A stretch of DNA of 64,000 nucleotides from Burkholderia sp. 9120 (GTDB lineage Bacteria; Pseudomonadota; Gammaproteobacteria; Burkholderiales; Burkholderiaceae): the NCBI RefSeq assembly GCF_000745015.1, contig NZ_JQNA01000002.1, positions 6,262,001-6,326,000 on the forward strand. Direction: 5' to 3'. Numbering within the stretch: the stretch's first letter is position 1; each line of letters begins with the position of its first letter. The translations under genes were made by a program, and so were the position numbers. This document shows, piece by piece, positions 27,536 to 36,670 of the stretch. The notes under the pieces are model-generated. The model did not search any database and had not been told where the DNA came from. It saw only the letters and a program-made list of their open reading frames with translations.

Positions 27536-28471
27536 ATGGGAATTTTCTCGTTCGGCAAGAAAGACGACGCGCCCACTCGGCGCGGCGCAAATACCAGTTC
27601 CACCCGGGCCGCCCGTGGCGAGCGCGTGGAGCGGCGAACCCGCCGCACGGAGCGCCCCGTCGACGCCGACGCCATGCTGCTCGACCCTACGCTGCCGGAA
27701 AAGCAGCGTGCGCGGCGCCGCCTCGTCGGCGCGATCGCGCTGGTCGTCGCGGCGGTCGTCATCCTGCCCATGGTGCTGGACTCGCATCCCAAGCCCGTCA
27801 CCGACGACATCGCGATCGACATCCCCAACCGTCCCGCGCCGAAGCTCGCCAAGGCTGACGAAGACACGCAGGCCGGCGTAGCACCCGACAACCCCACGCC
27901 TGACGCGGCACTTGCCGCTTCGAGTCTTGCGCCGACAACGGCCGCGAAGCCAGGCCAGTCCGGCAGCACGCAAGCACAAAGCACGAGCACTGGCACCAGC
28001 ACGACGACAGGCGCCGCAACGCCCGCAGCCAAACCGGCGGCGAAACCGCAGGCGCCGGCCGTCGCGATGAACACCGCGCCAGCCACGGCGCCGACAGCGC
28101 CTGCAAAACCCGCCAAACCGCCGGTCACGCACAACGCCGCGGCCACCGCCGCGCCGAGCGCAACCGACGACACGAACACCACCGCCGCCAGCGCGGACGC
28201 GAATTCCGGCACGCCGGCATCGCCGCCGGGCAGCCGCTTCGCGGTTCAACTGGGCGCATTCGCCAACGACGCCAACGCGCGAAATTGGGCGGCCAAGTTG
28301 AAAGCGGCGGGAGTGCCCGCATATACCGAACATCGGAAGCAGGCTGACGGTTCCACGCTCACGTTGCTGCGAGCTGGCCCGTTTGCCGATCGTGCCGCGG
28401 CCAGCGCCGCGATTGCGAAAGTTCGCGAGGCCGGCTTGACGTCGGGCGCGAACAGCAGCGCCGCACAGTAA
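27536..28471 (+). CDS. SPOR-domain inner-membrane protein (DedD-like)
   Basis: A 311-residue protein with a short cytoplasmic basic/acidic N-terminus, one membrane helix (about residues 64-81, GAIALVVAAVVILPMVL), a long Pro/Ala/Thr-rich periplasmic linker, and a C-terminal SPOR domain (about 234-305, FAVQLGAFANDANARNWAAKL to LRAGPFADRAAA). SPOR domains bind denuded peptidoglycan at division sites. Position between folC and cvpA matches dedD in other proteobacteria, so a cell-division role is likely. Confidence 0.85.
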   Translation: MGIFSFGKKDDAPTRRGANTSSTRAARGERVERRTRRTERPVDADAMLLDPTLPEKQRARRRLVGAIALVVAAVVILPMVLDSHPKPVTDDIAIDIPNRPAPKLAKADEDTQAGVAPDNPTPDAALAASSLAPTTAAKPGQSGSTQAQSTSTGTSTTTGAATPAAKPAAKPQAPAVAMNTAPATAPTAPAKPAKPPVTHNAAATAAPSATDDTNTTAASADANSGTPASPPGSRFAVQLGAFANDANARNWAAKLKAAGVPAYTEHRKQADGSTLTLLRAGPFADRAAASAAIAKVREAGLTSGANSSAAQ

Positions 28472-28478
28472 GCGAGCG

Positions 28479-28973
28479 ATGTTCACCGCCTTCGACTACG
28501 CTGTAATGGCGGTGATCGGTTTGTCGGCCTTGCGCGGCACATGGCGCGGGTTTTTGTCTGAGATATTCGGGTTGATCGGCTGGATCGCGGCGTTTTTCAT
28601 TGCGTGCCGCTTTGTCGGTTATGTCGTGCCGTTTATCCCGTCCACGTGGCCGGGTGGTGCGTTGACCCAGTGGCTGCTGGCCTTTGCGCTGGTGGTGATC
28701 GGTGTGGTGCTGGTGGCGAGCGTGCTGAATGCCCTCCTGAGCCGCATCGTGCAGGCAACCGGCTTGAGCGGCGTGGACCGCTCGCTCGGTTTGATGTTCG
28801 GCCTCGTGCGCGGGGTCATTCTGGTGCTGATTCTGGTCGCCCTCGCTGGCTTGACCGAACTGCCCCAACAGGAATTCTGGCGCAACGCCTTGCTTCGGCC
28901 CTACGCGGTCGAGGGCGTGCACGTAATGAAACCGCTGCTTCCCGAGACACTTGCTGCCTACGTCCGCGTGTGA
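28479..28973 (+). CDS. cvpA: CvpA-family membrane protein
   Basis: A 164-residue protein with four hydrophobic helices and the family's start MFTAFDYAVMAVIGLSALRGTWRGFLSEIFGLIGW. CvpA was named for colicin V production; members affect envelope homeostasis, and their molecular role is unclear. It begins 7 bases after the SPOR gene and lies 132 bases upstream of purF, the conserved cvpA-purF pairing. Confidence 0.9.
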   Translation: MFTAFDYAVMAVIGLSALRGTWRGFLSEIFGLIGWIAAFFIACRFVGYVVPFIPSTWPGGALTQWLLAFALVVIGVVLVASVLNALLSRIVQATGLSGVDRSLGLMFGLVRGVILVLILVALAGLTELPQQEFWRNALLRPYAVEGVHVMKPLLPETLAAYVRV

Positions 28974-29105
28974 CGATCAGGCGAGTGTTTCAAGGGACGC
29001 GGCAGGACTCCGGCGCAAACCGGTTGCCGCTACGTACCAGCAGGTCACAGCGCGTACGCAGTCACCGGCCGCCACGACGAATTTCGTACCTTTGAAGGAC
29101 ATGCC

Positions 29106-30656
29106 ATGTGCGGCATCGTAGGCGTAGTTTCCCATTCCCCGGTCAATCAGCTGATCTATGACAGCCTGCTGCTTCTGCAGCATCGCGGTCAGGACGCCGC
29201 CGGCATCGCAACCGCGAACGGCAGCAATTTCCACATGCACAAGGCCAACGGCATGGTGCGCGACGTGTTCCGCACGCGCAACATGCGCAGCCTGCCCGGC
29301 ACGACCGGTATCGGCCAGGTGCGTTACCCGACGGCCGGTTCCGCGTCGAGCGAAGAAGAAGCCCAGCCGTTCTACGTGAACGCGCCGTTCGGCATCATCC
29401 TCGCGCACAACGGCAACCTGACCAACTGGCAGCAACTGAAAGACGAGATGTTCCGCGTCGATCGCCGCCACATCAATACGAATTCCGACACCGAGGTCAT
29501 GCTCAACGTGCTCGCGCACGAATTGCAGCTGTCCAGCTCGGGCCTGCAACTCGATCCGGCCGCGCTGTTCAAGGCGGTGTCGGGCGTGCATCGCCGGGTG
29601 CGGGGTTCGTACGCGATCGTGTCGCTGATCGCCGGTTACGGGCTGCTGGGTTTCCGCGACCCGTTCGGCATCCGCCCGCTGTGCCTCGGCAAGCAGGAAA
29701 CGCCGGAAGGCGTCGAATGGATCCTGGCGTCGGAGTCGGTGGCGATTGAAGGTATCGGCTTCGAATTCGTGCGCGATATCGCACCGGGCGAGGCGATTTT
29801 CATCGATATCGAAGGCAATCTGCATTCGCAGCAATGCGCGACGAATCCGAGCCTGAATCCGTGCATTTTCGAACTCGTGTATCTCGCGCGTCCGGACTCG
29901 GTGCTCGACGGCGTGCCGGTCTACAACGTGCGTCTGCGCATGGGCGACTACCTCGCCGAGAAGATCAAGCGCGAACTGCCCGACGTGCCGATCGACGTGG
30001 TGATGCCGATTCCTGATTCGTCGCGTCCGGCTGCCATGCAGGTCGCGAAGAAACTGGGCGTGGAATATCGCGAAGGCTTCTTCAAGAACCGTTACGTCGG
30101 CCGCACCTTCATCATGCCGGGCCAGGCGGTGCGCAAGAAGTCGGTGCGCCAGAAGCTGAACGCCATGGGTATCGAGTTCAAGGGCAAGAACGTGCTGATC
30201 GTCGACGATTCGATCGTGCGCGGCACCACCTCGCACGAAATCGTGCAGATGGCGCGCGACGCCGGCGCGAACAAGGTGATCTTCGCTTCGGCGGCACCGC
30301 CGGTGAAATTCCCGAACGTCTACGGTATCGATATGCCGACGCGCGGTGAGCTCGTCGCTCACGGCCGCACGGACGACGAAGTCGCGCGCATGATCGGCGC
30401 GGACCACCTCGTGTATCAGGACGTCGACGCACTGAAGCAGGCCGTGCGCGACATCAACCCGGCACTGCGGGAATTCGAAGCGTCGTGCTTCGACGGCAAC
30501 TACGTGACCGGCGACATCACGACCGAGTATCTGGACCGCATCGAAAGAGCGCGTCTCGCGCCGTCCTCGCAATCGGATCGCGACGCCGCGAGCGACGCGA
30601 TCGACGGCGGCGCGCCGGCGCGTTCGCAATTGCATCTGCAGTTGTCGGTGGGCTAA
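29106..30656 (+). CDS. purF: Amidophosphoribosyltransferase
   Basis: A 516-residue enzyme for the first step of purine synthesis. The N-terminal glutaminase begins MCGIVGVVSHSPV, with Cys2 as nucleophile after Met removal. The C-terminal phosphoribosyltransferase domain carries the PRPP loop VLIVDDSIVRGTTSHEIVQ. GPFxNxN-type glutaminase contacts are recognisable (ILAHNGNLTNW, NTNSDTEVML). The last 25 residues are a variable tail. A 325-base leader region follows before metZ. Confidence 0.96.
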   Translation: MCGIVGVVSHSPVNQLIYDSLLLLQHRGQDAAGIATANGSNFHMHKANGMVRDVFRTRNMRSLPGTTGIGQVRYPTAGSASSEEEAQPFYVNAPFGIILAHNGNLTNWQQLKDEMFRVDRRHINTNSDTEVMLNVLAHELQLSSSGLQLDPAALFKAVSGVHRRVRGSYAIVSLIAGYGLLGFRDPFGIRPLCLGKQETPEGVEWILASESVAIEGIGFEFVRDIAPGEAIFIDIEGNLHSQQCATNPSLNPCIFELVYLARPDSVLDGVPVYNVRLRMGDYLAEKIKRELPDVPIDVVMPIPDSSRPAAMQVAKKLGVEYREGFFKNRYVGRTFIMPGQAVRKKSVRQKLNAMGIEFKGKNVLIVDDSIVRGTTSHEIVQMARDAGANKVIFASAAPPVKFPNVYGIDMPTRGELVAHGRTDDEVARMIGADHLVYQDVDALKQAVRDINPALREFEASCFDGNYVTGDITTEYLDRIERARLAPSSQSDRDAASDAIDGGAPARSQLHLQLSVG

Positions 30657-30863
30657 AGGTAGCCCGCGAGCCCGACATGAACATGAAACTGAACGACAGC
30701 GCTCATGGCGTGGCGCGCTGCACGCCACGCCGCGAGCGTGTTAGGATCATGGCTTGCGTCGATTTGATCTCAGCTTGCGGACGCGGGGTAACCCGAAACA
30801 GCTAAAGCGAAAGGTGGGAAACGCCGCATTCATCCGCCTCCGCTCCAGCTTTCCCCGCACATG
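30657..30863 (+). other. purF-metZ intergenic leader, possible structured RNA
   Basis: No gene is supported. A 9-bp hairpin (GGCGTGGCG at 30707-30715 with CGCCACGCC at 30723-30731) lies near the purF end without a T run. Downstream are GGGGTAACCCG and GGTGGGAAACGCC segments and then, at 30864, a complete intrinsic terminator that stands in front of metZ. This arrangement would suit a cis-regulatory RNA for methionine synthesis, but I match it to no known riboswitch class. Confidence 0.35.
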
Positions 30864-30899
30864 AAGCCCGCTTATGCCGACGCAAAAGCGGGCTTTTTT
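30864..30899 (+). terminator. Intrinsic terminator upstream of metZ
   Basis: AAGCCCGCTT and AAGCGGGCTT form a perfect 10-bp stem with a 12-base loop, followed by six T. It lies about 80 bases before the metZ start, so it either ends the purF transcript or acts as an attenuator for metZ. Confidence 0.85.
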
Positions 30900-30981
30900 G
30901 TTGCTGCCGTTTGGCGTTGCGCTCTCCTTTCACACGAAGCGCGCCGAACGCAGCCATGGAACATTGGAAACCAGAACCAAC

Positions 30982-32172
30982 ATGGACGACTCCTTGAACT
31001 TCGACACGCTGGCAGTCCGCTCGGGCACGGCGCGCAGCGACTTCAACGAACATTCGGAAGCGATTTTCCTGACCTCGAGCTTTGTGTTCGCGAGCGCCGC
31101 GGACGCCGCCGAGAAATTCAGGAATTCCGAAGACAACTACACCTATTCGCGCTTCACGAACCCGACCGTCACGATGTTCCAGGACCGCCTGGCCGCGCTC
31201 GAAGGCGGCGAAGCGTGCATGGCCACAGCGTCCGGCATGGCCGCGATCATGTCCGTCGTGATGTGCGCGCTGCAGGCCGGCGACCACCTCGTGAGCTCGC
31301 AGGCGTTGTTCGGCTCGACACTCGGCATGTTCTCGCAGATTTTCACCAAGTTCGGCATTACGACCACGTTCGTCGATTCGACCGATCTGGACGCGTGGAA
31401 AAACGCCGTGCGTCCCGAGACGAAGATGTTCTTCCTCGAAACGCCGTCGAATCCGCTGACGGAAGTGTCCGACATCGAAGCGATCAGCAAGATCGCCAAG
31501 GCCGCGAACGCGCTATTCGTGGTGGACAACTGCTTCTGCAGCCCGGCGTTGCAACAGCCGCTGAAGCTCGGCGCGGATGTGGTGATGCATTCGGCCACCA
31601 AGTTCCTTGACGGTCAGGGGCGCGTGTTGGGCGGCGCGCTGGTCGGCTCGAAGCAGTTCATCATGGAAAAGGTGTTCCCGTTCGTGCGTAGCACCGGGCC
31701 GACGCTGTCCGCGTTCAACGCGTGGGTGCTGCTCAAGGGCATGGAAACGCTGTCGCTGCGCGTCGACAAGCAGTCGGCGAATGCGCTGGAAATCGCGCGC
31801 TGGCTGGAGACGCATCCGGCCGTGAATCGCGTGTTCTATCCGGGGCTGGAATCGCACCCGCAGCACGCGCTGGCCATGCGTCAACAGAAGGCGGGCGGCG
31901 CGATTCTGTCGTTCGAACTGAAGGGCGACACGCCGGAGCAGATGCGCGCGAATGCATGGCGTGTGATCGATAGCACGAAGATCTGTTCGATCACCGGCAA
32001 TCTTGGCGATACACGGACCACGATCACGCATCCGGCGACCACCACGCATGGTCGCGTGACGCCGGAAGCGCGCGCGGCAGCAGGCATTAGCGAAGGCTTG
32101 ATCCGGCTGGCGGTGGGTCTGGAAAACGCTGCGGATATTCGCGGCGACCTGGAACGCGGTCTGGCGGGTTAA
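30982..32172 (+). CDS. metZ: O-succinylhomoserine sulfhydrylase
   Basis: A 396-residue Cys/Met-metabolism PLP enzyme that makes homocysteine directly from O-succinylhomoserine and sulfide. The PLP lysine is in VMHSATKFLDGQGRVLGG, and YTYSRFTNPTVTMFQDRLAALEGGE, ETPSNPLTEV and GNLGDTRTTITHPATTTH are family motifs. MetZ is chosen over other family members because of its location after purF, a conserved pairing. The ATG at 30982 (MDDSLNFDTLAVRSG) gives the normal length; an earlier in-frame start lies within the terminator stem. The ribosome-binding site is weak. Confidence 0.9.
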   Translation: MDDSLNFDTLAVRSGTARSDFNEHSEAIFLTSSFVFASAADAAEKFRNSEDNYTYSRFTNPTVTMFQDRLAALEGGEACMATASGMAAIMSVVMCALQAGDHLVSSQALFGSTLGMFSQIFTKFGITTTFVDSTDLDAWKNAVRPETKMFFLETPSNPLTEVSDIEAISKIAKAANALFVVDNCFCSPALQQPLKLGADVVMHSATKFLDGQGRVLGGALVGSKQFIMEKVFPFVRSTGPTLSAFNAWVLLKGMETLSLRVDKQSANALEIARWLETHPAVNRVFYPGLESHPQHALAMRQQKAGGAILSFELKGDTPEQMRANAWRVIDSTKICSITGNLGDTRTTITHPATTTHGRVTPEARAAAGISEGLIRLAVGLENAADIRGDLERGLAG

Positions 32173-32230
32173 ACGGGATTTAAAGCAGGCAATGCGGGCC
32201 GCTAACTCAACGCGGCTCGCGCGGCAATGC

Positions 32231-33010
32231 TCAGTGGCGCAGCGCGCGCCATTGGCCAGGCGCTAGTCCGAAACGCCGCGTGAATGCGTGCGTGAAAGCG
32301 CTCTGATCGCCGAAGCCGATATCCAATGCGATATCGGTCAATGAACGGCGCGGATCCGCGAGCAACGTGAGCGACGTATCGAGCCGCAAGCGCTGCAAAT
32401 AGCGATGCGGCGTCTCACCGAACGCGTCGATAAAAAGCTGATGAAAGCGCCGCATGCCAAAACCGCAATGCGCGGCGAGGTCGGCAATGCGCAGCGGTTC
32501 CGACAAATGCGCGCGCAACCAACGGTCGATACGCGTGAAGTCGAGACCCGCGCCAGGCGCGAGCGCACCTGCCGTGGTGCCGGAGTCGGCCACCAACGCA
32601 GCGCCCAGACGGGCCGCTGCATCCCAATGAAAACGACGGGCGTCCAGATCGTCGCTCTGAGCGCCGCCGGTAGCGTGCGCTGCAATCCGATGCACGAGCT
32701 GCGTTAGCGACGCATCGACCGTCACGGCCCGCGCGCGGTCGAACAAGCGCTCCGGCACGGCCAGCGATGTAGCCGGCAGATCCAGCACCAACTGCCGGTT
32801 CTCGCCGATACCCGCGTAGTCGTGCCGCGCACCCGCCGGAATGAGCCACGCGGAGCCGGCGTCGATCTGTTGCGCGACGCCGTTCACCGCCATCACCATC
32901 GCGCCGTCCAGGCCGAGCACGACCTGATGAAAGTCATGCACGTCCGACGCTTCGACCGCGCCGTAACGGCGCAGCGAAACGCAAGGGATGGTGGCGGTAG
33001 CGTGGTTCAT
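32231..33010 (-). CDS. AraC-family transcriptional regulator
   Basis: A 259-residue regulator with an N-terminal cupin sensor (DFHQVVLGLDGAMVMAVNG, AWLIPAGARHDYAG) and a C-terminal double helix-turn-helix (PLRIADLAAHCGFGMRRFHQLFIDAFGETPHRYLQRLRL and SLTDIALDIGFGDQSAFTHAFTRRFGLAPGQWR). No divergent partner is obvious: metZ converges from one side and the FKBP gene lies upstream on the same strand. Its target and ligand cannot be inferred. Confidence 0.85.
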   Translation of the reverse strand: MNHATATIPCVSLRRYGAVEASDVHDFHQVVLGLDGAMVMAVNGVAQQIDAGSAWLIPAGARHDYAGIGENRQLVLDLPATSLAVPERLFDRARAVTVDASLTQLVHRIAAHATGGAQSDDLDARRFHWDAAARLGAALVADSGTTAGALAPGAGLDFTRIDRWLRAHLSEPLRIADLAAHCGFGMRRFHQLFIDAFGETPHRYLQRLRLDTSLTLLADPRRSLTDIALDIGFGDQSAFTHAFTRRFGLAPGQWRALRH

Positions 33011-33062
33011 CGTTAAAGCGCGGTCACCGGCAAACAGGCCGGCAACTTGAAACGCAAAAAAC

Positions 33063-33404
33063 TTAGACGCCGAGCAATTCGACTTCGAACACGAGCGTCG
33101 CGTTCGGCGGAATCACGCCGCCCGCGCCACGCACGCCGTAGCCGAGTTGCGGCGGAATCGTCAGCTTGCGCGTGCCGCCGACCTTCATGCCTTGCACGCC
33201 TTCGTCCCAACCCTTGATGACCATGCCGCCGCCCAGCACGAATGCGAACGGGTCGTTGCGGTCCTTGCTCGAGTCGAACTTCTGACCATCGGTCAGCCAG
33301 CCGGTGTAGTGCACGCTGACGCTCTTGCCGGCAACCGCTTCGGCGCCGGTGCCTTCCACGATGTCTTCGTACTTCAGGCCGGACTCGGTAGTGACAGTCG
33401 ACAT
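33063..33404 (-). CDS. FKBP-type peptidyl-prolyl cis-trans isomerase
   Basis: A 113-residue single-domain FKBP without a signal peptide, so cytoplasmic. The fold's landmarks are [41 protein letters not shown] and [25 protein letters not shown], giving the usual Tyr, Phe, Asp, Val-Ile, Trp and Tyr ligand-pocket residues. It catalyses proline isomerisation in protein folding. It resembles the stand-alone FKBPs of Burkholderia. Confidence 0.93.
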   Translation of the reverse strand: MSTVTTESGLKYEDIVEGTGAEAVAGKSVSVHYTGWLTDGQKFDSSKDRNDPFAFVLGGGMVIKGWDEGVQGMKVGGTRKLTIPPQLGYGVRGAGGVIPPNATLVFEVELLGV

Positions 33405-33542
33405 GTAACGCTCCTCAGTTCAAAAACGTAAAAACCGACATTGTAGGCGTGTTGGCGATGCATCGCCGAGGATTGCCGCGTGGCACGCGGATTGCGTGGA
33501 AATTGGCCGTCCGGCCAGGCGGGTCGCGCCGGATGCCATGCC

Positions 33543-33548
33543 TATAAT
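33543..33548 (+). promoter_or_regulatory. Candidate -10 box upstream of the kinase-like gene
   Basis: A consensus TATAAT stands 45 bases before the GTG start of the kinase-like gene. No convincing -35 box is seen, so only the -10 match is claimed. Confidence 0.4.
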
Positions 33549-33592
33549 GGGGCTTCTTTCAATCATCATGCACTGCCTGAGAGGGCTCGATC

Positions 33593-34399
33593 GTGACAAC
33601 GTCTTCAACCGGAACCACCGGCGCGCAGCCGGCGCCTTCCGGCTTCGCCGTCTCCGAGCGTACCGCGCATCTTTGCGCCGAAACCGCGCTGTTCATGCGT
33701 GACCACGTGCTGTCGCTGGTGTCGCACGATTTGCGCGGTCCGCTGAACGCGATCCATAGCTGGGCCTACGTGCTCGAGCGCAAGCTCGACGCGAACGACC
33801 CCAACGCGCAGCGCGCCGTCACCGGCATTCGCAATGGCGTGGACCAGCAGGTGAAGCTGCTCGAAACGATCGTGGATGCCACGCGCGCCGAAACCAGGTC
33901 GCTGGCGCTCGCGTATGCGTCGTTCCCGCTGCATCCGTTGCTCGACGAAACTGTCGAAGACGTGCGCACGGGTTTGGCTCGCTCGCGCCAGGTCGAGATC
34001 GCGCTCGACTCGCAACTCGGCACCGAGCAACTCAACGGCGACCGCGCACGCCTCGTCGCCGCGCTGTGGCTGATGCTGACGTTCACCGTCGAAGCCAGCG
34101 CCGAAGGCGCTACCGTCACGCTGGCCACGCGTGCGGACGCGACCGCATGGCATGCCACCGTCACCTACGACAGCAACCTCGCCGCGTTGAGCGATCCGGC
34201 CGTGCCGCATCTGCTCGAAGCGTTCGCTCGCAAGCAGGCCGGCGAGCCGCGCGAAGCCAAACGCATTGCGTGGGTGTTCGCACTGTGCAAGCGCGTCGCG
34301 GAAGCGCATGGCGGCAGTTTCGAGCAGATCGACGCCAGCGAGAGCGAAGCGGCCAGACTTGCACTACGCATACCGCTGAGTGCGACCGTGCCGAAGTGA
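33593..34399 (+). CDS. Histidine-kinase-like protein with degenerate ATP-binding domain
   Basis: A 268-residue soluble protein. Its H-box is intact (SLVSHDLRGPLNAI, His45), and a helical HisKA region extends to about 100. The following HATPase-like domain (about 112-265) lacks the usual motifs: the N-box position reads AALWLMLTFTVEAS (157-169) without Asn, no DxGxG occurs near 190-200, and the G2 box reads RIAWVFALCKRVAEAHGG without glycines before the final GG. No sensor, membrane helix or receiver domain is present, and no response regulator is adjacent. It may be a phosphotransfer or scaffolding pseudokinase. The start is GTG 33593 behind GAGAGG. Confidence 0.75.
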   Translation: MTTSSTGTTGAQPAPSGFAVSERTAHLCAETALFMRDHVLSLVSHDLRGPLNAIHSWAYVLERKLDANDPNAQRAVTGIRNGVDQQVKLLETIVDATRAETRSLALAYASFPLHPLLDETVEDVRTGLARSRQVEIALDSQLGTEQLNGDRARLVAALWLMLTFTVEASAEGATVTLATRADATAWHATVTYDSNLAALSDPAVPHLLEAFARKQAGEPREAKRIAWVFALCKRVAEAHGGSFEQIDASESEAARLALRIPLSATVPK

Positions 34400-34491
34400 G
34401 CGCTTCACATCGGTACACGGTTGCGCGCGCTTAACGGCGATCAACGGCGTTTGACTTTTCACCGAGCTTTCACCCTCTATACTGACAACTT

Positions 34492-35859
34492 TTGTTGCCG
34501 GAGCCCTTCGCTTTGATCCAGGTTGTCGCCCTCATTGGCGCGTTGTTTCTCGTTGCGCTCAACGGTTTCTTTGTTGCGGCTGAATTCGGTCTGGTCAAAC
34601 TGCGGGCCACGCGCGTGCAGAGTCTCGCCGCGAAACACGGCATGCGCGGCCGTTTGCTGGCCAAGGTGCACGGACGTCTCGACGCTTACCTCTCCGCCTG
34701 TCAGCTCGGCATTACGCTAGCGTCGCTCGGTCTCGGCTGGATCGGCGAGCCCGCGTTCGCGCAACTGCTCACGCCGGTCTTCAACCTGCTCGGCGTGGAG
34801 TCTGAGAAACTGATTCACGGCGTTTCGCTGTTCTTCGCGTTTTCGTGTATTTCGTTCCTGCATATCGTGGTGGGCGAACTGGCGCCGAAGTCGCTGGCTA
34901 TTCGCGAGGCGGAGAAGGTGTCGCTGTGGGCCGCCACGCCGCTGTACGGCTTCTACTGGGCCATGTATCCGGCCATCTGGGTGCTCAACTCGAGCGCCAA
35001 CGCGGTGCTGAAGCTGGCCGGCCTCGACGCCGACCATGGTCACGACTCGCACTATTCGACCGACGAACTCAAGCTGATCCTGCGTGGCCGCCGCGCCAAT
35101 GTGGCGAGCGAGTTGGGCGCGGCGGACGGCGGCGCGTACAGCCAGGACGAATGGAACACGATCGCGCATTCGCTGGATTTTTCGCGCATGACGGTGTCGG
35201 ACCTCATGCGTCCTGCTTATGAAATGGTTGGCTTGCGGCGCGATCTGCCGTTGCGCGACAACATGCAGGTGGTGGCGCGGCATCGCTTCAGCCGCTACCC
35301 GCTGTTCGAAGACGCAGCCGGTGAACGCGTGGCCGGCATGATCCACTTGAAGGATCTGCTGCTGGCGCGTCACGCGGGCAGCACGCTCGAGGATCTGTCG
35401 AAATACGCGCGACCCGTGCAATACGTGAAGCCGGACATGCCCGCGCTGGAACTGTTCCGCCGCTTCCGCAAAGGCGCGCCGCATTTCGCGCTGGTCGGCC
35501 ATAAAAATGCGAAGCCGATCGGCTTCCTGACGCTCGACAATCTGCTCGGCGCGTTGGTCGGTCAGATTCATGACGAATTCCGTCAGGGCGACGCCGACTG
35601 GACGCGCATGGACGACGGCACGTTAATGGGCAAGGGCAGCTTGCCGGTGGTGTCGCTGGAGCGGGCGTTGGGTATCGATATCGACGAGGGCAAGGCCGAA
35701 TCGGTCGGCGGTCTCGTGATTCAGGCGCTCAACGATCTGCCCACAGAAGGCCAGCGCGTGGAATTCGACCGCTTCGACGTGGTCGTCAAGAAGATGAAAG
35801 GGCCGCGCATCGTGCTCGTGCGCGTGTACCCGAAGACCTTCGACGATGAAGGTGGCTGA
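34492..35859 (+). CDS. CNNM/CorC (HlyC)-type CBS-domain membrane protein
   Basis: A 455-residue protein. The first 190 residues form the DUF21/CNNM membrane domain (hydrophobic helices near 8-28, 63-85, 105-125, 138-160). A CBS pair follows (about 235-355, MTVSDLMRPAYEMVGLR to HFALVGHKNAKPIGFLTLDNLLGALVG), then a CorC/HlyC C-terminal domain. Family members affect magnesium/cobalt efflux or membrane repair. The only available start is TTG (34492 or 34495), close to a TATACT -10-like box at 34478-34483, so the start is uncertain. Confidence 0.82.
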   Translation: MLPEPFALIQVVALIGALFLVALNGFFVAAEFGLVKLRATRVQSLAAKHGMRGRLLAKVHGRLDAYLSACQLGITLASLGLGWIGEPAFAQLLTPVFNLLGVESEKLIHGVSLFFAFSCISFLHIVVGELAPKSLAIREAEKVSLWAATPLYGFYWAMYPAIWVLNSSANAVLKLAGLDADHGHDSHYSTDELKLILRGRRANVASELGAADGGAYSQDEWNTIAHSLDFSRMTVSDLMRPAYEMVGLRRDLPLRDNMQVVARHRFSRYPLFEDAAGERVAGMIHLKDLLLARHAGSTLEDLSKYARPVQYVKPDMPALELFRRFRKGAPHFALVGHKNAKPIGFLTLDNLLGALVGQIHDEFRQGDADWTRMDDGTLMGKGSLPVVSLERALGIDIDEGKAESVGGLVIQALNDLPTEGQRVEFDRFDVVVKKMKGPRIVLVRVYPKTFDDEGG

Positions 35860-35937
35860 AAGCCTTTTCCACTGAATCCGGCAAAGCGCATGGCCTCACT
35901 GCTCGCGTAGAATTGTCGTCCACATCGAGGGGGCGAC

Positions 35938-36660
35938 ATGGGGTATCTGCTGGTTCTGTGCGTGGGCTTGCTGGCAGGCTTGCTGAGCGGCGTGATCGGC
36001 ACCGGTTCATCCATGCTGCTAATGCCCGTGCTCGTGATGCTCTACGGTCCGCAACAGGCGGTGCCGATCATGGCGATCGCCGCGATCATGGGCAACTTCG
36101 GCAAGGTGCTCGCGTGGTGGCGCGAGATCGATTGGCGCGCTTGCGGGGCCTACTGCGTGACCGCCGTGCCGGGCGCGGCGCTTGGTGTGCGGACGCTGCT
36201 GGCACTGCCGCCGCACGCGGTTGAAATCGCGCTGGGGCTGTTCTTTGTCGCGATGGTGCCCACGCGCCGCTGGCTCGCGCGGCGGGCCGTCAGATTCTCT
36301 CTGTGGCACCTTTCGCTGATCGGCGGCGTGGTGGGTTTTCTCACCGGCATCGTGGTGTCGACCGGGCCGATTACCGTGCCCGTGTTCATGTCTTACGGCC
36401 TCGTCAAAGGCGCGTTTCTCGCAACGGAAGCCGCCGGCTCATTAACCGTGTATGCCGCAAAAGTCGTGGTGTTCAATCACTTCGGCGCGTTGCCTTTGCG
36501 TGTGGTGATCGACGGCCTGATCACCGGTTCCGCGTTGATGACCGGCTCGTTCGCGGCGCGGAGCATCGTGGTGCGGATGAGTCCCGCCACCTTCAAGCTG
36601 GTGGTCGACGGTTTGATGTTGTCCTCGGGGTTGTCGTTGCTGTGGGCGGCAGGGCGTTAG
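35938..36660 (+). CDS. TauE/SafE (TSUP) family permease
   Basis: A 240-residue integral membrane protein with about seven to eight hydrophobic helices. It opens with LLVLCVGLLAGLLSGVIGTGSSMLLMPVLVM, the first TSUP repeat, and the second repeat appears as LIGGVVGFLTGIVVSTGPITVPVFMSYG. TSUP proteins export or import sulfonates, sulfite or related organic anions. The substrate cannot be read here. A GAGGGGG ribosome-binding site precedes the ATG. It converges with the dipeptidase gene. Confidence 0.83.
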   Translation: MGYLLVLCVGLLAGLLSGVIGTGSSMLLMPVLVMLYGPQQAVPIMAIAAIMGNFGKVLAWWREIDWRACGAYCVTAVPGAALGVRTLLALPPHAVEIALGLFFVAMVPTRRWLARRAVRFSLWHLSLIGGVVGFLTGIVVSTGPITVPVFMSYGLVKGAFLATEAAGSLTVYAAKVVVFNHFGALPLRVVIDGLITGSALMTGSFAARSIVVRMSPATFKLVVDGLMLSSGLSLLWAAGR

Positions 36661-36670
36661 GCCACACCGA

